From: Gulosibacter massiliensis
GTDB taxonomy: Bacteria > Actinomycetota > Actinomycetes > Actinomycetales > Microbacteriaceae
NCBI GenBank assembly: GCA_943325745.2
Contig: CALPQP020000039.1
Span: 1-7,163 of the forward strand
DNA length: 7,163 nt
Direction of reading: 5' to 3'
The notes under the pieces were generated by a model, which was not told the DNA's origin, made no database searches, and saw nothing but the letters and a program-made list of their open reading frames with translations. This document shows, one piece after another, positions 1 to 7,013 of this stretch. Position 1 is the first letter of the stretch; the number at the start of each line of letters is the position of its first letter. The translations under genes were made by a program, and so were the position numbers.

Positions 1-39
1 CCATCCGTGGTGCCGTTCGAGGGGAAGTCGTACGGCTCG

Positions 40-45
40 AGGAGG
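40..45 (+). promoter_or_regulatory. Ribosome binding site of the DUF3145 gene
   Basis: A perfect AGGAGG lies 4 bases before the ATG at 50. The spacing is shorter than usual, but the same 4-base spacing occurs at fabH in this window. A second ATG at 46-48 is in another frame and sits even closer to the site. The frame starting at 50 is the one that gives the DUF3145 protein, so this site supports that start. Confidence 0.6.
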
Positions 46-49
46 ATGG

Positions 50-562
50 ATGAACGACGCACACGGAGTGATTCACGTTCACTCGTGCCCTGTTGCGCTC
101 GCACCACACGTGGCGTGGACACTCGGACACATTCTCGGGTCAGAAACTGGCATCGACTGGGTCGACCAGCCTTGTGAGCCGGGGAGTGTTCGCGCGACGG
201 TGACCTGGTCCGGTCCGAGTGGGTCCGCTGCCCGATTCGCCTCGGCTCTGCGCGGTTGGGATCACACGCGATTTGAAGTGTGGGAGTCGACAGCAACCCA
301 TCGAGACGGTGTCCGCTTTGTTCACACACCCGACCTCGGAATCTTTTTCACCTTGACCGATGCGTCGGGTAACGCGATGGTGGGCGAAGACCGAATTCGC
401 TATGCAATCGAGATGGCCCGCGGCGACGGGACCGAACTGGAACACGAACTGTCGCTCGCGCTCGGTACGGCCTGGGACGACGAACTAGAACCGTACCGCC
501 GAACTGCGGATCAACGACTGGCGCTGAAACGCCGGGCTCGAGCGGGCGCTAGATCGATTTGA
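50..562 (+). CDS. DUF3145 family protein, function unknown
   Basis: Complete 170-residue protein of the DUF3145 family, which as far as I know is confined to actinobacteria and has no established biochemical role. Recognisable family features are the N-terminal stretch GVIHVHSCP (residues 6-14), PHVAW (19-23), a DW pair near 36-37, the ASALRGW segment, the HTPDLGIF segment and the following GEDRIRYAIE segment. The last 20 residues are rich in Arg and Lys. I see no signal peptide or membrane segment, so it is probably cytosolic. The start at 50 has an AGGAGG site just upstream, and the reading begins right at the conserved GVIHVHS core. It faces fabF tail to tail and overlaps it by 14 bases. 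Lying beside the fab cluster suggests a link to lipid synthesis, but that is inference only. Confidence 0.9.
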   Translation: MNDAHGVIHVHSCPVALAPHVAWTLGHILGSETGIDWVDQPCEPGSVRATVTWSGPSGSAARFASALRGWDHTRFEVWESTATHRDGVRFVHTPDLGIFFTLTDASGNAMVGEDRIRYAIEMARGDGTELEHELSLALGTAWDDELEPYRRTADQRLALKRRARAGARSI

Positions 563-1778
563 CGACGATGACGGCGTTGTGCCCACCGAAGCCAAACGAG
601 TTACTGATCGCGACAATCGAGTCCGGCAAAGCGCGAGGTTCAACGACGACATCGAGTGGTATTGCCTCGTCCTGATTGTCTAAGTTGAGGGTTGGCGCGG
701 CAATCTTTTCATGAACAGACAAGACAGTGAACATTGCCTCCAACGCTCCGGTACCACCGAGAAGGTGGCCGGTCGCCGACTTAGTTGCGGACACCGGGAT
801 TTGCTTAATTCGGTCGCCAAACACCTTGTGGAGCGCCGTGTATTCCGCGATGTCGCCAACGGGGGTCGACGTCGCGTGGGCGTTAATGTAGTTGACGTCG
901 TCGGGAGTAACCCCGGCGTCCGTGAGTGCGTCCAGCACCGCACGAGCCGCCCCATTGCCATCAGGGTCGGGTGCGGTGATGTGGTGCGCGTCGGAGGATA
1001 CCGATCCGCCAGCAATCTCGGCATAAATTTTCGCACCACGGGCTTCGGCATGTTCCTTGGTTTCGAGAATCAAGACGGCGGCACCTTCGCCGAGGACGAA
1101 TCCGTCGCGATCCCTATCGTAGGGCCTGGAAGCACCCGCGGGGTCATCATTCCGGGTTGAGAGCGCGTGCATTGCCGCGAACGCAGCGATGGGAAGCGGG
1201 TGAATGACCGATTCGGTTCCGCCACAAATGACGACATCCGCGATGCCTGCCCGAAGGTGATCGACGGCATTCGCGATTGACTCCGTTCCCGAGGCACACG
1301 CGGAAACACAGGTTCGGGCACCGCCACGCGTTTGAAGGTCCATCGAAATCCCTGCGGCTGCCGCATTAGGCATGAGCATGGGAATCGTCATCGGAAGAAC
1401 CCGACGAGGACCCTTTTCCTTGAGAACGTCCCACGCGTCAAGAAGCGTGTTGAGCCCGCCAATTCCAGTCGCAAAATCAACGAGAACGCGTTCCTTGGGG
1501 TCGGTCGGTGCGCCGGCATCGGCCCACGCTTCACGAGCCGCGATAACAGCGAGTTGAGCCGAGGGGTCGAGACGCTTAACCTCGATGCGTTCGAGAACTT
1601 CGGACGCGGGTACCTTGACGCGACCGGCAAACTTCACGGGGAGCTCGTAAGTTGCGACCCATTCTTCGGTTAGCAGACGTATCCCACTCTCGCGGCGGAG
1701 CAGTGCTTCCCAGGTGTCGCGGACGTTTCCGCCGAGGCATGAGGTCGCTCCGATACCGGTCACAACAATGGTCGTCAT
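549..1778 (-). CDS. fabF: Beta-ketoacyl-[acyl-carrier-protein] synthase II
   Basis: Complete 409-residue KAS II, the usual size for FabF. It condenses malonyl-ACP with a growing acyl-ACP in the elongation cycle of type II fatty acid synthesis, in the cytosol. The thiolase-fold catalytic set is visible: nucleophile Cys161 in SACASGTE, His301 in NAHATSTP, Lys333 in ATKSATGH and His338 in the same motif. The glycine-rich end, SFGFGGHNAV (residues 394-403), is also typical. The ATG at 1778 has GGAAGA 8 bases upstream (1792-1787). It is the last gene of the minus-strand block and follows acpP after 72 bases that contain a stem-loop. Its stop codon lies inside the 3' end of the convergent DUF3145 gene, so any terminator must lie within that gene; I see no convincing one. 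Confusion with a second KAS such as KasB is possible but does not change the role. Confidence 0.96.
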   Translation of the reverse strand: MTTIVVTGIGATSCLGGNVRDTWEALLRRESGIRLLTEEWVATYELPVKFAGRVKVPASEVLERIEVKRLDPSAQLAVIAAREAWADAGAPTDPKERVLVDFATGIGGLNTLLDAWDVLKEKGPRRVLPMTIPMLMPNAAAAGISMDLQTRGGARTCVSACASGTESIANAVDHLRAGIADVVICGGTESVIHPLPIAAFAAMHALSTRNDDPAGASRPYDRDRDGFVLGEGAAVLILETKEHAEARGAKIYAEIAGGSVSSDAHHITAPDPDGNGAARAVLDALTDAGVTPDDVNYINAHATSTPVGDIAEYTALHKVFGDRIKQIPVSATKSATGHLLGGTGALEAMFTVLSVHEKIAAPTLNLDNQDEAIPLDVVVEPRALPDSIVAISNSFGFGGHNAVIVVKSI

Positions 1779-1814
1779 CTGGTCGCTCTTCCGTTTTGTG
1801 CTGAAATTACGCCA

Positions 1815-1842
1815 ATGCGGCGGGGCGCGAACCCCACCGCAT
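1815..1842 (-). promoter_or_regulatory. Stem-loop between acpP and fabF (candidate attenuator or RNA-stabilising hairpin)
   Basis: On the minus strand, 11-base arms (1842-1832 and 1825-1815) pair fully, counting one G-U pair, around a 6-base TTCGCG loop. The stem begins 8 bases after the acpP stop codon. No T-run follows it, since the next bases are TGGCGTAATTT, so it is not a classical strong intrinsic terminator. It could partly stop transcription or block 3' exonucleases, which would raise acpP mRNA relative to fabF. The hairpin is seen in the sequence; its role is inferred. Confidence 0.5.
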
Positions 1843-1850
1843 CGCGCGGT

Positions 1851-2099
1851 TTAGGACTGTGCCGAAACGATGTAGTTCACGGCGTCGTCGACCGTTTTCA
1901 GTTCGGAAACCTTGTCATCGGGAATCTTGACGCCGAATTGTTCTTCCGCGTTGACCACAATCGTCATCATTGAAATCGAGTCGATGTCGAGGTCATCTTC
2001 GAAGGACTTTCCGAAGACGACGCTCTCTGCGGGGACGCCCGTCTCGTCGTTGACGAGAGCGGCAAGGCCAGCGAGGACCTCATCTTTGGACTGAGCCAT
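1851..2099 (-). CDS. acpP: Acyl carrier protein
   Basis: Complete 82-residue ACP that carries acyl chains on a 4'-phosphopantetheine arm through fatty acid synthesis. The modified serine is Ser41 in the motif DLDIDSISMM (37-46). The Ile after the Ser replaces the Leu of the classical DSL motif. The protein is acidic and helical, ending in a segment around DDAVNYIV. The start at 2099 has a strong AAGGAG site 5 bases upstream. It lies between fabH (60-base gap) and fabF (72-base gap), while the other junctions in the block are nearly gapless. A promoter-like sequence in front and a stem-loop behind suggest that it can be expressed above its neighbours, as suits a protein needed in large molar excess over the enzymes. 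Confidence 0.97.
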   Translation of the reverse strand: MAQSKDEVLAGLAALVNDETGVPAESVVFGKSFEDDLDIDSISMMTIVVNAEEQFGVKIPDDKVSELKTVDDAVNYIVSAQS

Positions 2100-2104
2100 T
2101 GTTT

Positions 2105-2110
2105 CTCCTT
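2105..2110 (-). promoter_or_regulatory. Strong ribosome binding site of acpP
   Basis: AAGGAG is followed by 5 bases (AAACA) and then the ATG at 2099. With its A-rich surroundings this is one of the best ribosome binding sites in the window and fits high translation of ACP. Confidence 0.7.
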
Positions 2111-2134
2111 AGGTGTGTTGGTATACCGTTCTTC

Positions 2135-2163
2135 ATTTTACGGTGTCGGTGCGATTCTGTTAC
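2135..2163 (-). promoter_or_regulatory. Candidate internal promoter for acpP
   Basis: On the minus strand, GTAACA (2163-2158, four of six matches to TTGACA) is separated by 17 bases from TAAAAT (2140-2135, five of six matches to TATAAT). The -35 box overlaps the fabH stop codon. A start near 2128 would give a leader of about 29 bases containing the acpP ribosome binding site. The match is by eye only, and AT-rich spacers can give such hits by chance. Confidence 0.4.
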
Positions 2164-3167
2164 GGAAGGCGGACAATTTGCGCGGCGTACACGAGCCCGG
2201 CACCGAAACCGATAATGAGGGCGTATCCACCACTCAGTTCCGGGTTTTCGGCGAGCACGCGGTGCATCGCAAGCGGCACAGACGCTGCCGAGGTGTTTCC
2301 TGTGGTCTCGATGTCCCGCGCGATTACGACGCTGTCGGGCACGCTGAGTTGCTTGGCGAATTCATTGATGATGCGCATATTGGCCTGGTGGGGGATGAAG
2401 GCGGCGAGGTCGGCGGCGGTGATGCCGGCTGCCTCGAGAGCCTCCTGCGCAACCTTGGCCATCTCCCACACGGCCCAGCGGAACACGGTTTGGCCGTCCT
2501 GTCGCAGCGTGGGAAACTCTCCGTCGCGGTCATCGAAAGCCTCGCGGGTGGGTCGGTCCATGCCGACGGCGTCCCATTTGCCACCGTCAGAACCCCAAAT
2601 TGTCGGTGAGATTCCGACGCTGTCGGCCGGGCCAACGATGACCGCACCGGCACCGTCACCGAGCAGAAACGAAATGGTCCGATCGGTCGGTTTGGCGTAG
2701 TCGCTGAGCTTCTCTGCGCCGATGACCAGTACGTAGGTGGCTGCGCCCGCACGAACCAGGGCGTCAGCCTGCGCGATGCCGTAGCAGAATCCCGCGCACG
2801 CTGCGGAAATGTCGTAGGCGGCTGCCGGTGTTGCGCCGATGCGATCGGCAACGAGGGCAGCCATCGATGGTGTCAGAACATCGTTTGAGATTGTCGCGAT
2901 AATGACAGCACCAATGTCGCTGGCCGAGATCTTTGCGGTAGCGATGGCCTCGTTTGCGGCGCTGGTCGCGAGGTCTGCGGCGCTGACCGACGCGCTCGCA
3001 CGTGTGCGGCTGATGACGCCGGTTCGCTGACGAATCCATTCGTCACTCGACTCGATTGGGCCGATGATGTCGTCATTGGGAACGTTGAGGTCTCCGCGGG
3101 CAGCGCCCACCGCGATAATTCGGGTGAAAGGAGACCCCACCGCTTGGTGAAGTTTTGGCTGGGTCAT
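2160..3167 (-). CDS. fabH: Beta-ketoacyl-[acyl-carrier-protein] synthase III
   Basis: Complete 335-residue KAS III, which starts fatty acid synthesis by condensing a primer acyl-CoA with malonyl-ACP. The catalytic triad is visible: Cys124 in SAACAGF, His260 in PHQANMRI and Asn291 in TTGNTSA. Trp44 and Arg48 in SDEWIRQRTG match the CoA-binding residues Trp32 and Arg36 of the E. coli enzyme. Thr99 falls where E. coli has Phe87 in the acyl channel. The frame is open upstream to an ATG at 3338, but those extra 57 residues lie over fabD, are Arg-rich and do not look like FabH. The ATG at 3167 has a GGAGG site and overlaps the fabD stop as ATGA, so I chose it. Members of this family in branched-chain-lipid bacteria use isobutyryl- or methylbutyryl-CoA; that is plausible here but not proven by the sequence. 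Confidence 0.95.
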   Translation of the reverse strand: MTQPKLHQAVGSPFTRIIAVGAARGDLNVPNDDIIGPIESSDEWIRQRTGVISRTRASASVSAADLATSAANEAIATAKISASDIGAVIIATISNDVLTPSMAALVADRIGATPAAAYDISAACAGFCYGIAQADALVRAGAATYVLVIGAEKLSDYAKPTDRTISFLLGDGAGAVIVGPADSVGISPTIWGSDGGKWDAVGMDRPTREAFDDRDGEFPTLRQDGQTVFRWAVWEMAKVAQEALEAAGITAADLAAFIPHQANMRIINEFAKQLSVPDSVVIARDIETTGNTSAASVPLAMHRVLAENPELSGGYALIIGFGAGLVYAAQIVRLP

Positions 3168-4078
3168 GATGCCTCCAATAGGTCGACGGCCGCGACGAGG
3201 TCTTCGGGGGATTTGACTGCGACACTGGGGATTCCTTTGAGGCCACGCTTCGCGAGCCCGACGAGCGCTCCCGCTGGAGCTAGTTCGATGATTCCGGTGA
3301 CACCGTCCTTCGCAAAGGCGTCCATGCACAGATCCCAACGAACGGGGTTGCTGACCTGTCCAATGAGGAAGTCCAGGTACGTCGTTCCGCTCGACACGCG
3401 TGAGCCGTCGCGGTTCGTGTAAATCGACAGCGTCGGATCCGACGGGGTCACGGTCGAGGCCGCGTCACGCAGCGTGTCGACCGCTCCCGCCATGAATGCT
3501 GTGTGAAAAGCGCCGGCAACCGGCAGCGGAATGACACGAGTCCCTTCGGCGGGGTCGGCCGCGAGTGCGACGAGTGCCCCGAGTTCGCCGGCGACGACAA
3601 CCTGACCCCCGCCATTCATGTTAGCGGCGGTCAGCCCCAACTCACTCAGTCGAGCCTGTACGACGTCGGGTTCTCCACCGAGAACGGCACTCATGCCCGT
3701 TGCGACCTTGGACGCTTCGAGCGCCATCGCTCGTCCACGAACGCCGACGAGACGAATCGCGTCGACGTCGGACAGCACACCGGCCAGGTAGGCGGCGGCG
3801 AATTCGCCGACTGAGTGACCAGCGACCGCGCCAACCGAATCGCGTCGACCGCTGACGAGAAGAGCGCCGGTGACGATCGATGCGGCGACAATGAGCGGTT
3901 GCGCAATTTCGGTGTTACGAATCGTGTCGGCATCGGACACCGTCCCGTGCGTGACGAGATCTATACCCGAAGCATCGGACAATGCGCCAAGGTGTTCGCG
4001 AACACCATCGACATCGAGCCACGGTTCAAGGAATCCAGGGGTTTGGGAGCCCTGCCCCGGCGCAAGAACGATAATCAT
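3164..4078 (-). CDS. fabD: Malonyl-CoA:ACP transacylase
   Basis: Complete 304-residue malonyltransferase that moves the malonyl group from CoA to ACP, supplying the extender for FabH and FabF. Visible motifs are PGQGSQ near the N-terminus (7-12), the nucleophile Ser89 in GHSVGEF, Arg114 in VRGRAM for binding the malonyl carboxylate, His192 in AFHTAFM as the partner of the serine, and SNPVRW (243-248). The length is normal for the family. The ATG at 4078 puts the conserved MIIVLAPGQGSQ start at the N-terminus. It begins only 9 bases after the aceE stop, and I see no clear Shine-Dalgarno sequence there, so it may rely on ribosomes finishing aceE. At its 3' end it overlaps fabH by 4 bases. Confidence 0.96.
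   Translation of the reverse strand: MIIVLAPGQGSQTPGFLEPWLDVDGVREHLGALSDASGIDLVTHGTVSDADTIRNTEIAQPLIVAASIVTGALLVSGRRDSVGAVAGHSVGEFAAAYLAGVLSDVDAIRLVGVRGRAMALEASKVATGMSAVLGGEPDVVQARLSELGLTAANMNGGGQVVVAGELGALVALAADPAEGTRVIPLPVAGAFHTAFMAGAVDTLRDAASTVTPSDPTLSIYTNRDGSRVSSGTTYLDFLIGQVSNPVRWDLCMDAFAKDGVTGIIELAPAGALVGLAKRGLKGIPSVAVKSPEDLVAAVDLLEAS
3172..3176 (-). promoter_or_regulatory. Ribosome binding site that fixes the fabH start
   Basis: GGAGG is followed by CATC and the ATG at 3167. The site lies within the last codons of fabD, and the ATG shares bases with the fabD TGA (ATGA). This arrangement points to translational coupling and supports the 335-residue FabH rather than the longer open frame. 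Confidence 0.7.
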
Positions 4079-4087
4079 AGAGAAGCT

Positions 4088-6814
4088 CTAGGCGTCCCCA
4101 CCGGTGTTGCCGGTGGTGCCCGCGGTGACGTCATCGAGACGGTAACGCTTGAAGGCCTCAATCACGACAGCGCGATCGACTTCTCCTCGCTGGGCAAGTT
4201 GCTGCAAAACCCGAACAACGATCGACTCTGTATCTATGGCGAAGTGGCGTCGAGCGGCGGCACGCGTGTCTGAGAACCCAAATCCGTCTCCGCCCAGAGT
4301 CGCAAAATCGGTCGGAACGTATGGTCGAATCTGATCGGCCACCGCGTGCATAAAGTCGCTTACGGCAACCACTGGTCCGCGTTCGCCTCGCAACTTCTCA
4401 GTAACGTAAGGAACGCGGGGGAGATCGGTCGGGTGCAGGAAGTTGTAACGGTCTGAATCGCGACCGTCACGTCGGAGTTCGTTCCACGACGTCACGGACC
4501 ACACATCAGCGGCGACGTCCCAATCGCGGGCGAGCAGATTTTGCGCCTGGAGCGCCCACGGAACGGAAACCCCACTGGCCAAAATTTGTGCCGGAATCGA
4601 ACCGTTCGCGGCGGGGCGGTATTTGTACATTCCCCGCAGCAAACCATCGATGTCGATCCCCTTGGGTTCCGCCGGCTGAATCATGGGCTCGTTGTAGACG
4701 GTGAGGTAGTAGTAGACGTTCGGGTCGTCGTGAGTTCCCCCGTACATGCGTTCCAGCCCCGCCTTCACGATGTGCCCGATTTCGAAACCGAACGCAGGGT
4801 CATAGGCGATGACGGCGTCGTTCGCCGAGGCGATGAGGTGCGAGTGGCCGTCAGCGTGCTGGAGTCCCTCGCCCGCGAGAGTTGTTTTTCCGGCGGTCGC
4901 TCCGATGACGAACCCTCGAGCCATTTGGTCACCGGCGAGCCACATCTGGTCGCCGGTGCGCTGGAATCCGAACATCGAATAGAGCACATACACGGGAATC
5001 ATTACTTCGCCCTGTGTCGCGTATGACGTTCCAGCGGCGACAAATGCGGCCATCGCCCCGGCCTCGTTAATTCCGGTGTGAAGGATTTGCCCCCCCGTGC
5101 TTTCCTTGTAGGCGAGGAGTTGGTCGCGGTCGACCGAGACGTAATTGTGTCCAAACGGATTGTAGATTTTCGCCGAGGGGAAATACGAGTCCATCCCGAA
5201 GGTGCGTGCTTCGTCGGGGATGATCGGTACGAATCGCTTACCCATGCTTTCGTCACGCAACAGGTCCTTGAGCAATCGAGCAAATGCCATCGTCGTCGCC
5301 ACTTCTTGCTTGCCACTTCCCTTTTTGGCCAACTCGTAGTGTTTGACGTCGGGAAGGGCGATCTGTGCGGGTTGATTGCGGCGCTGTGGAAGGGCTCCGC
5401 CTAATTCACGCCGCTTCTTGAGCAAATATTGGATAGCCGGATCATCCGGACCGGGGTGATAGTACGGAGGTCGGTACGGGTCCGCTTTCAACTGCGCGTC
5501 CGAGATCGGAATGCGCAGGTCATCACGGAACGACTTGAGCACATCGAATGACAATTTCTTCATCTGGTGAACGGCGTTTCGGCCTTCGAAGGACTTTCCG
5601 AGACCGTAGCCCTTGACCGTCTTCGCGAGTATCACGGTCGGCTTGCCCTTGTGGGACAGCGCCTCGGCGTAAGCCGCATACAACTTGCGGTAGTCGTGTC
5701 CGCCGCGCTTGAGCGACCAAATTTCGTCGTCCGTCCAATCGGCGACCATTGCCGCCGTTCGGGGATCGCGACCGAAAAAGTTTTCGCGAATAAACGCGCC
5801 GGATTCAGCCTTGTACGTTTGGAAGTCCCCGTCGGGGGTGGCATTCATGAGGTCGCGAAGGGCTCCATCGGTGTCGTTGAGAAGGAGAGAATCCCATTCG
5901 CGTCCCCACACCACCTTGATGACATTCCAGCCGGCGCCGCGGAAAAACGATTCTAATTCTTGGATGATCTTTCCGTTACCCCGCACAGGACCGTCGAGTC
6001 GCTGCAGGTTACAGTTCACCACGAACGTGAGATTGTCAAGGCCGTCATTCGCCGCGAGCTGGAGTGCCCCACGAGATTCGACCTCGTCCATTTCGCCGTC
6101 GCCGAGAAACGCCCAAACGTGCTGATCAGAACAATCCTTGATTCCACGATTTGTCATGTACTTGTTGAACTGCGCCTGATAGATGGCGTTGATCGGACCG
6201 AGACCCATTGACACCGTCGGGAACTGCCAAAAGTTCGGCATGAGACGGGGGTGGGGGTAAGACGACAAGCCGCCGGTGAGATGAGACTTTTCCTGACGGA
6301 ATCCGTCCAGTTGGTCCTCGGTCAAACGCCCTTCAAGGAACGCACGGGCGTACATTCCGGGAGCAGCATGGCCCTGGTAAAAGATCTGGTCGCCGCCACC
6401 GGGGTGATCCGGTCCGCGGAAAAAGTGGTTGTGCCCAACTTCATAAAGCGAAGCGCTCGACGCGTAAGACCCGATGTGTCCGCCGACTCCGACGCCGGGA
6501 CGCTGGGCTCTATGCACCATGATTGCGGAGTTCCATCGAATCCACGCTCGGTACTGACGCTCAATATCCTCGTCGCCCGGAAACTCAACTTCGTTCTCGG
6601 GAGCAATCGTGTTCAGGTAATCCGTCGTCGGAACCATGGGAACACCAAGATGCAATTCCTTTGAACGCTTCAAGAGCGCAAGCATCAATTCGCGACCACG
6701 TTCATGTCCCTGCGCCGAAACGACGTCGCTGAGAGACTCTTGCCATTCGGCTGTCTCGTCCGGGTTGCTGTCCAACGCAGACGACGAATAGGGGTCTTGG
6801 TCGTTGACGCTCAT
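4088..6814 (-). CDS. aceE: Pyruvate dehydrogenase E1 component, homodimeric type
   Basis: Complete 908-residue E1, close to the roughly 890 residues of E. coli AceE. With thiamine diphosphate it decarboxylates pyruvate and passes the acetyl group to the lipoyl domain of the E2 partner, yielding acetyl-CoA. Visible features are [11 protein letters not shown] with His113 and the HNHFFRG segment (128-134), the thiamine-diphosphate and metal motif starting GDGEMDE (238-244) and ending NCN (267-269), His416 in [10 protein letters not shown] of the catalytic loop, Glu584 in GINEAGAM that activates the cofactor, and HADGHSH (653-659). The ATG at 6814 has GGAAGA 8 bases upstream, identical in sequence and spacing to fabF. 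E2 and E3 genes are not in the window. A run of seven G (5096-5090, minus strand) encodes a Gly-Gly pair and leaves the frame intact. It leads the block and directly precedes fabD. Confidence 0.97.
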   Translation of the reverse strand: MSVNDQDPYSSSALDSNPDETAEWQESLSDVVSAQGHERGRELMLALLKRSKELHLGVPMVPTTDYLNTIAPENEVEFPGDEDIERQYRAWIRWNSAIMVHRAQRPGVGVGGHIGSYASSASLYEVGHNHFFRGPDHPGGGDQIFYQGHAAPGMYARAFLEGRLTEDQLDGFRQEKSHLTGGLSSYPHPRLMPNFWQFPTVSMGLGPINAIYQAQFNKYMTNRGIKDCSDQHVWAFLGDGEMDEVESRGALQLAANDGLDNLTFVVNCNLQRLDGPVRGNGKIIQELESFFRGAGWNVIKVVWGREWDSLLLNDTDGALRDLMNATPDGDFQTYKAESGAFIRENFFGRDPRTAAMVADWTDDEIWSLKRGGHDYRKLYAAYAEALSHKGKPTVILAKTVKGYGLGKSFEGRNAVHQMKKLSFDVLKSFRDDLRIPISDAQLKADPYRPPYYHPGPDDPAIQYLLKKRRELGGALPQRRNQPAQIALPDVKHYELAKKGSGKQEVATTMAFARLLKDLLRDESMGKRFVPIIPDEARTFGMDSYFPSAKIYNPFGHNYVSVDRDQLLAYKESTGGQILHTGINEAGAMAAFVAAGTSYATQGEVMIPVYVLYSMFGFQRTGDQMWLAGDQMARGFVIGATAGKTTLAGEGLQHADGHSHLIASANDAVIAYDPAFGFEIGHIVKAGLERMYGGTHDDPNVYYYLTVYNEPMIQPAEPKGIDIDGLLRGMYKYRPAANGSIPAQILASGVSVPWALQAQNLLARDWDVAADVWSVTSWNELRRDGRDSDRYNFLHPTDLPRVPYVTEKLRGERGPVVAVSDFMHAVADQIRPYVPTDFATLGGDGFGFSDTRAAARRHFAIDTESIVVRVLQQLAQRGEVDRAVVIEAFKRYRLDDVTAGTTGNTGGDA
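4098..4116 (-). promoter_or_regulatory. Small hairpin at the aceE-fabD junction
   Basis: On the minus strand CCACCGG, a CAACA loop and CCGGTGG form a perfect 7-base-pair stem in the last codons of aceE. It ends 19 bases before the fabD ATG. It could slow ribosomes or influence fabD initiation. It may equally be a by-product of the Gly/Thr-rich AceE tail, so the role is uncertain. Confidence 0.25.
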
Positions 6815-6881
6815 AGATTAAGTCTTCCGATCAAAGGTGGCGAGGAAGTGGCGCTGTCAGGGTTGCGATAGCGACCACCTA

Positions 6882-6910
6882 ATCCTAGACCGCTGCGCGC
6901 TTCTCGTCGA
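6882..6910 (-). promoter_or_regulatory. Candidate promoter of the aceE-fab block
   Basis: On the minus strand TCGACG (6910-6905) is 17 bases before TAGGAT (6887-6882). TAGGAT is a common actinobacterial -10 form and the spacing is ideal, while the -35 box is a weaker match to TTGACA. A start near 6875 would leave a leader of about 60 bases before the aceE ATG. This is the only reasonable promoter I see for aceE, and I see none before fabD. Confidence 0.45.
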
Positions 6911-6918
6911 TATTCCCA

Positions 6919-6924
6919 TAGGAT
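6919..6924 (+). promoter_or_regulatory. Candidate -10 box of the tRNA-Val gene
   Basis: TAGGAT on the plus strand is followed by the AT-rich stretch TGAATTATTA directly before the tRNA. It lacks a good -35 box at 16-18 bases. An alternative pair is TTGCGA (6863-6868) with TAGACC (6886-6891), 17 bases apart. I cannot decide between them. Confidence 0.25.
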
Positions 6925-6934
6925 TGAATTATTA

Positions 6935-7008
6935 GGGCCTGTAGCTCAGTTGGTTAGAGCGCCACGCTTACACCGTGGATGTCGGGAGTTCGAGTCTCTC
7001 CGGGCTCA
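6935..7008 (+). tRNA. tRNA-Val (anticodon UAC)
   Basis: A full cloverleaf of 74 bases can be folded by hand. The 7-base-pair acceptor stem (6935-6941 with 7001-7007) includes two G-U pairs. The D arm is GCTC/GAGC with a 9-base loop. The anticodon arm is CCACG/CGTGG with loop CTTACAC, giving anticodon TAC at 6969-6971. The variable loop is 5 bases, and the T arm is GGGAG/CTCTC with loop TTCGAGT. The discriminator is A at 7008. The following bases are CTA, so the CCA end is not encoded and must be added enzymatically. The UAC anticodon reads GUA and GUG, and more if U34 is modified. The gene is divergent from aceE, and its 3' end is 5 bases from the end of a convergent gene. Confidence 0.95.
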
Positions 7009-7013
7009 CTACC

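Noticed and set aside
2113..2700. A long plus-strand open frame opposite fabH, with a second one at 2115-2609
   Set aside because: These are shadows of fabH. The composition is Ser/Arg/Ala-rich, no family is recognisable, and the fabH frame has all catalytic motifs.
3168..3338. A 57-residue N-terminal extension of FabH
   Set aside because: It overlaps fabD out of frame, is Arg-rich and low in FabH character, and the ATG at 3167 has a good ribosome binding site and the ATGA overlap.
3815..4273. Plus-strand open frames opposite fabD and aceE, including others at 4541-5026, 5567-5956, 5709-6125 and 6251-6664
   Set aside because: All lie wholly or almost wholly within strongly supported minus-strand genes, and none shows a recognisable domain or a good ribosome binding site.
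5090..5096. A run of seven G in aceE (minus strand) as a possible phase-variation or frameshift site
   Set aside because: The frame is intact on both sides and the local protein ([16 protein letters not shown]) fits the E1 family. A single 7-base run in a high-GC essential gene is not evidence of switching.
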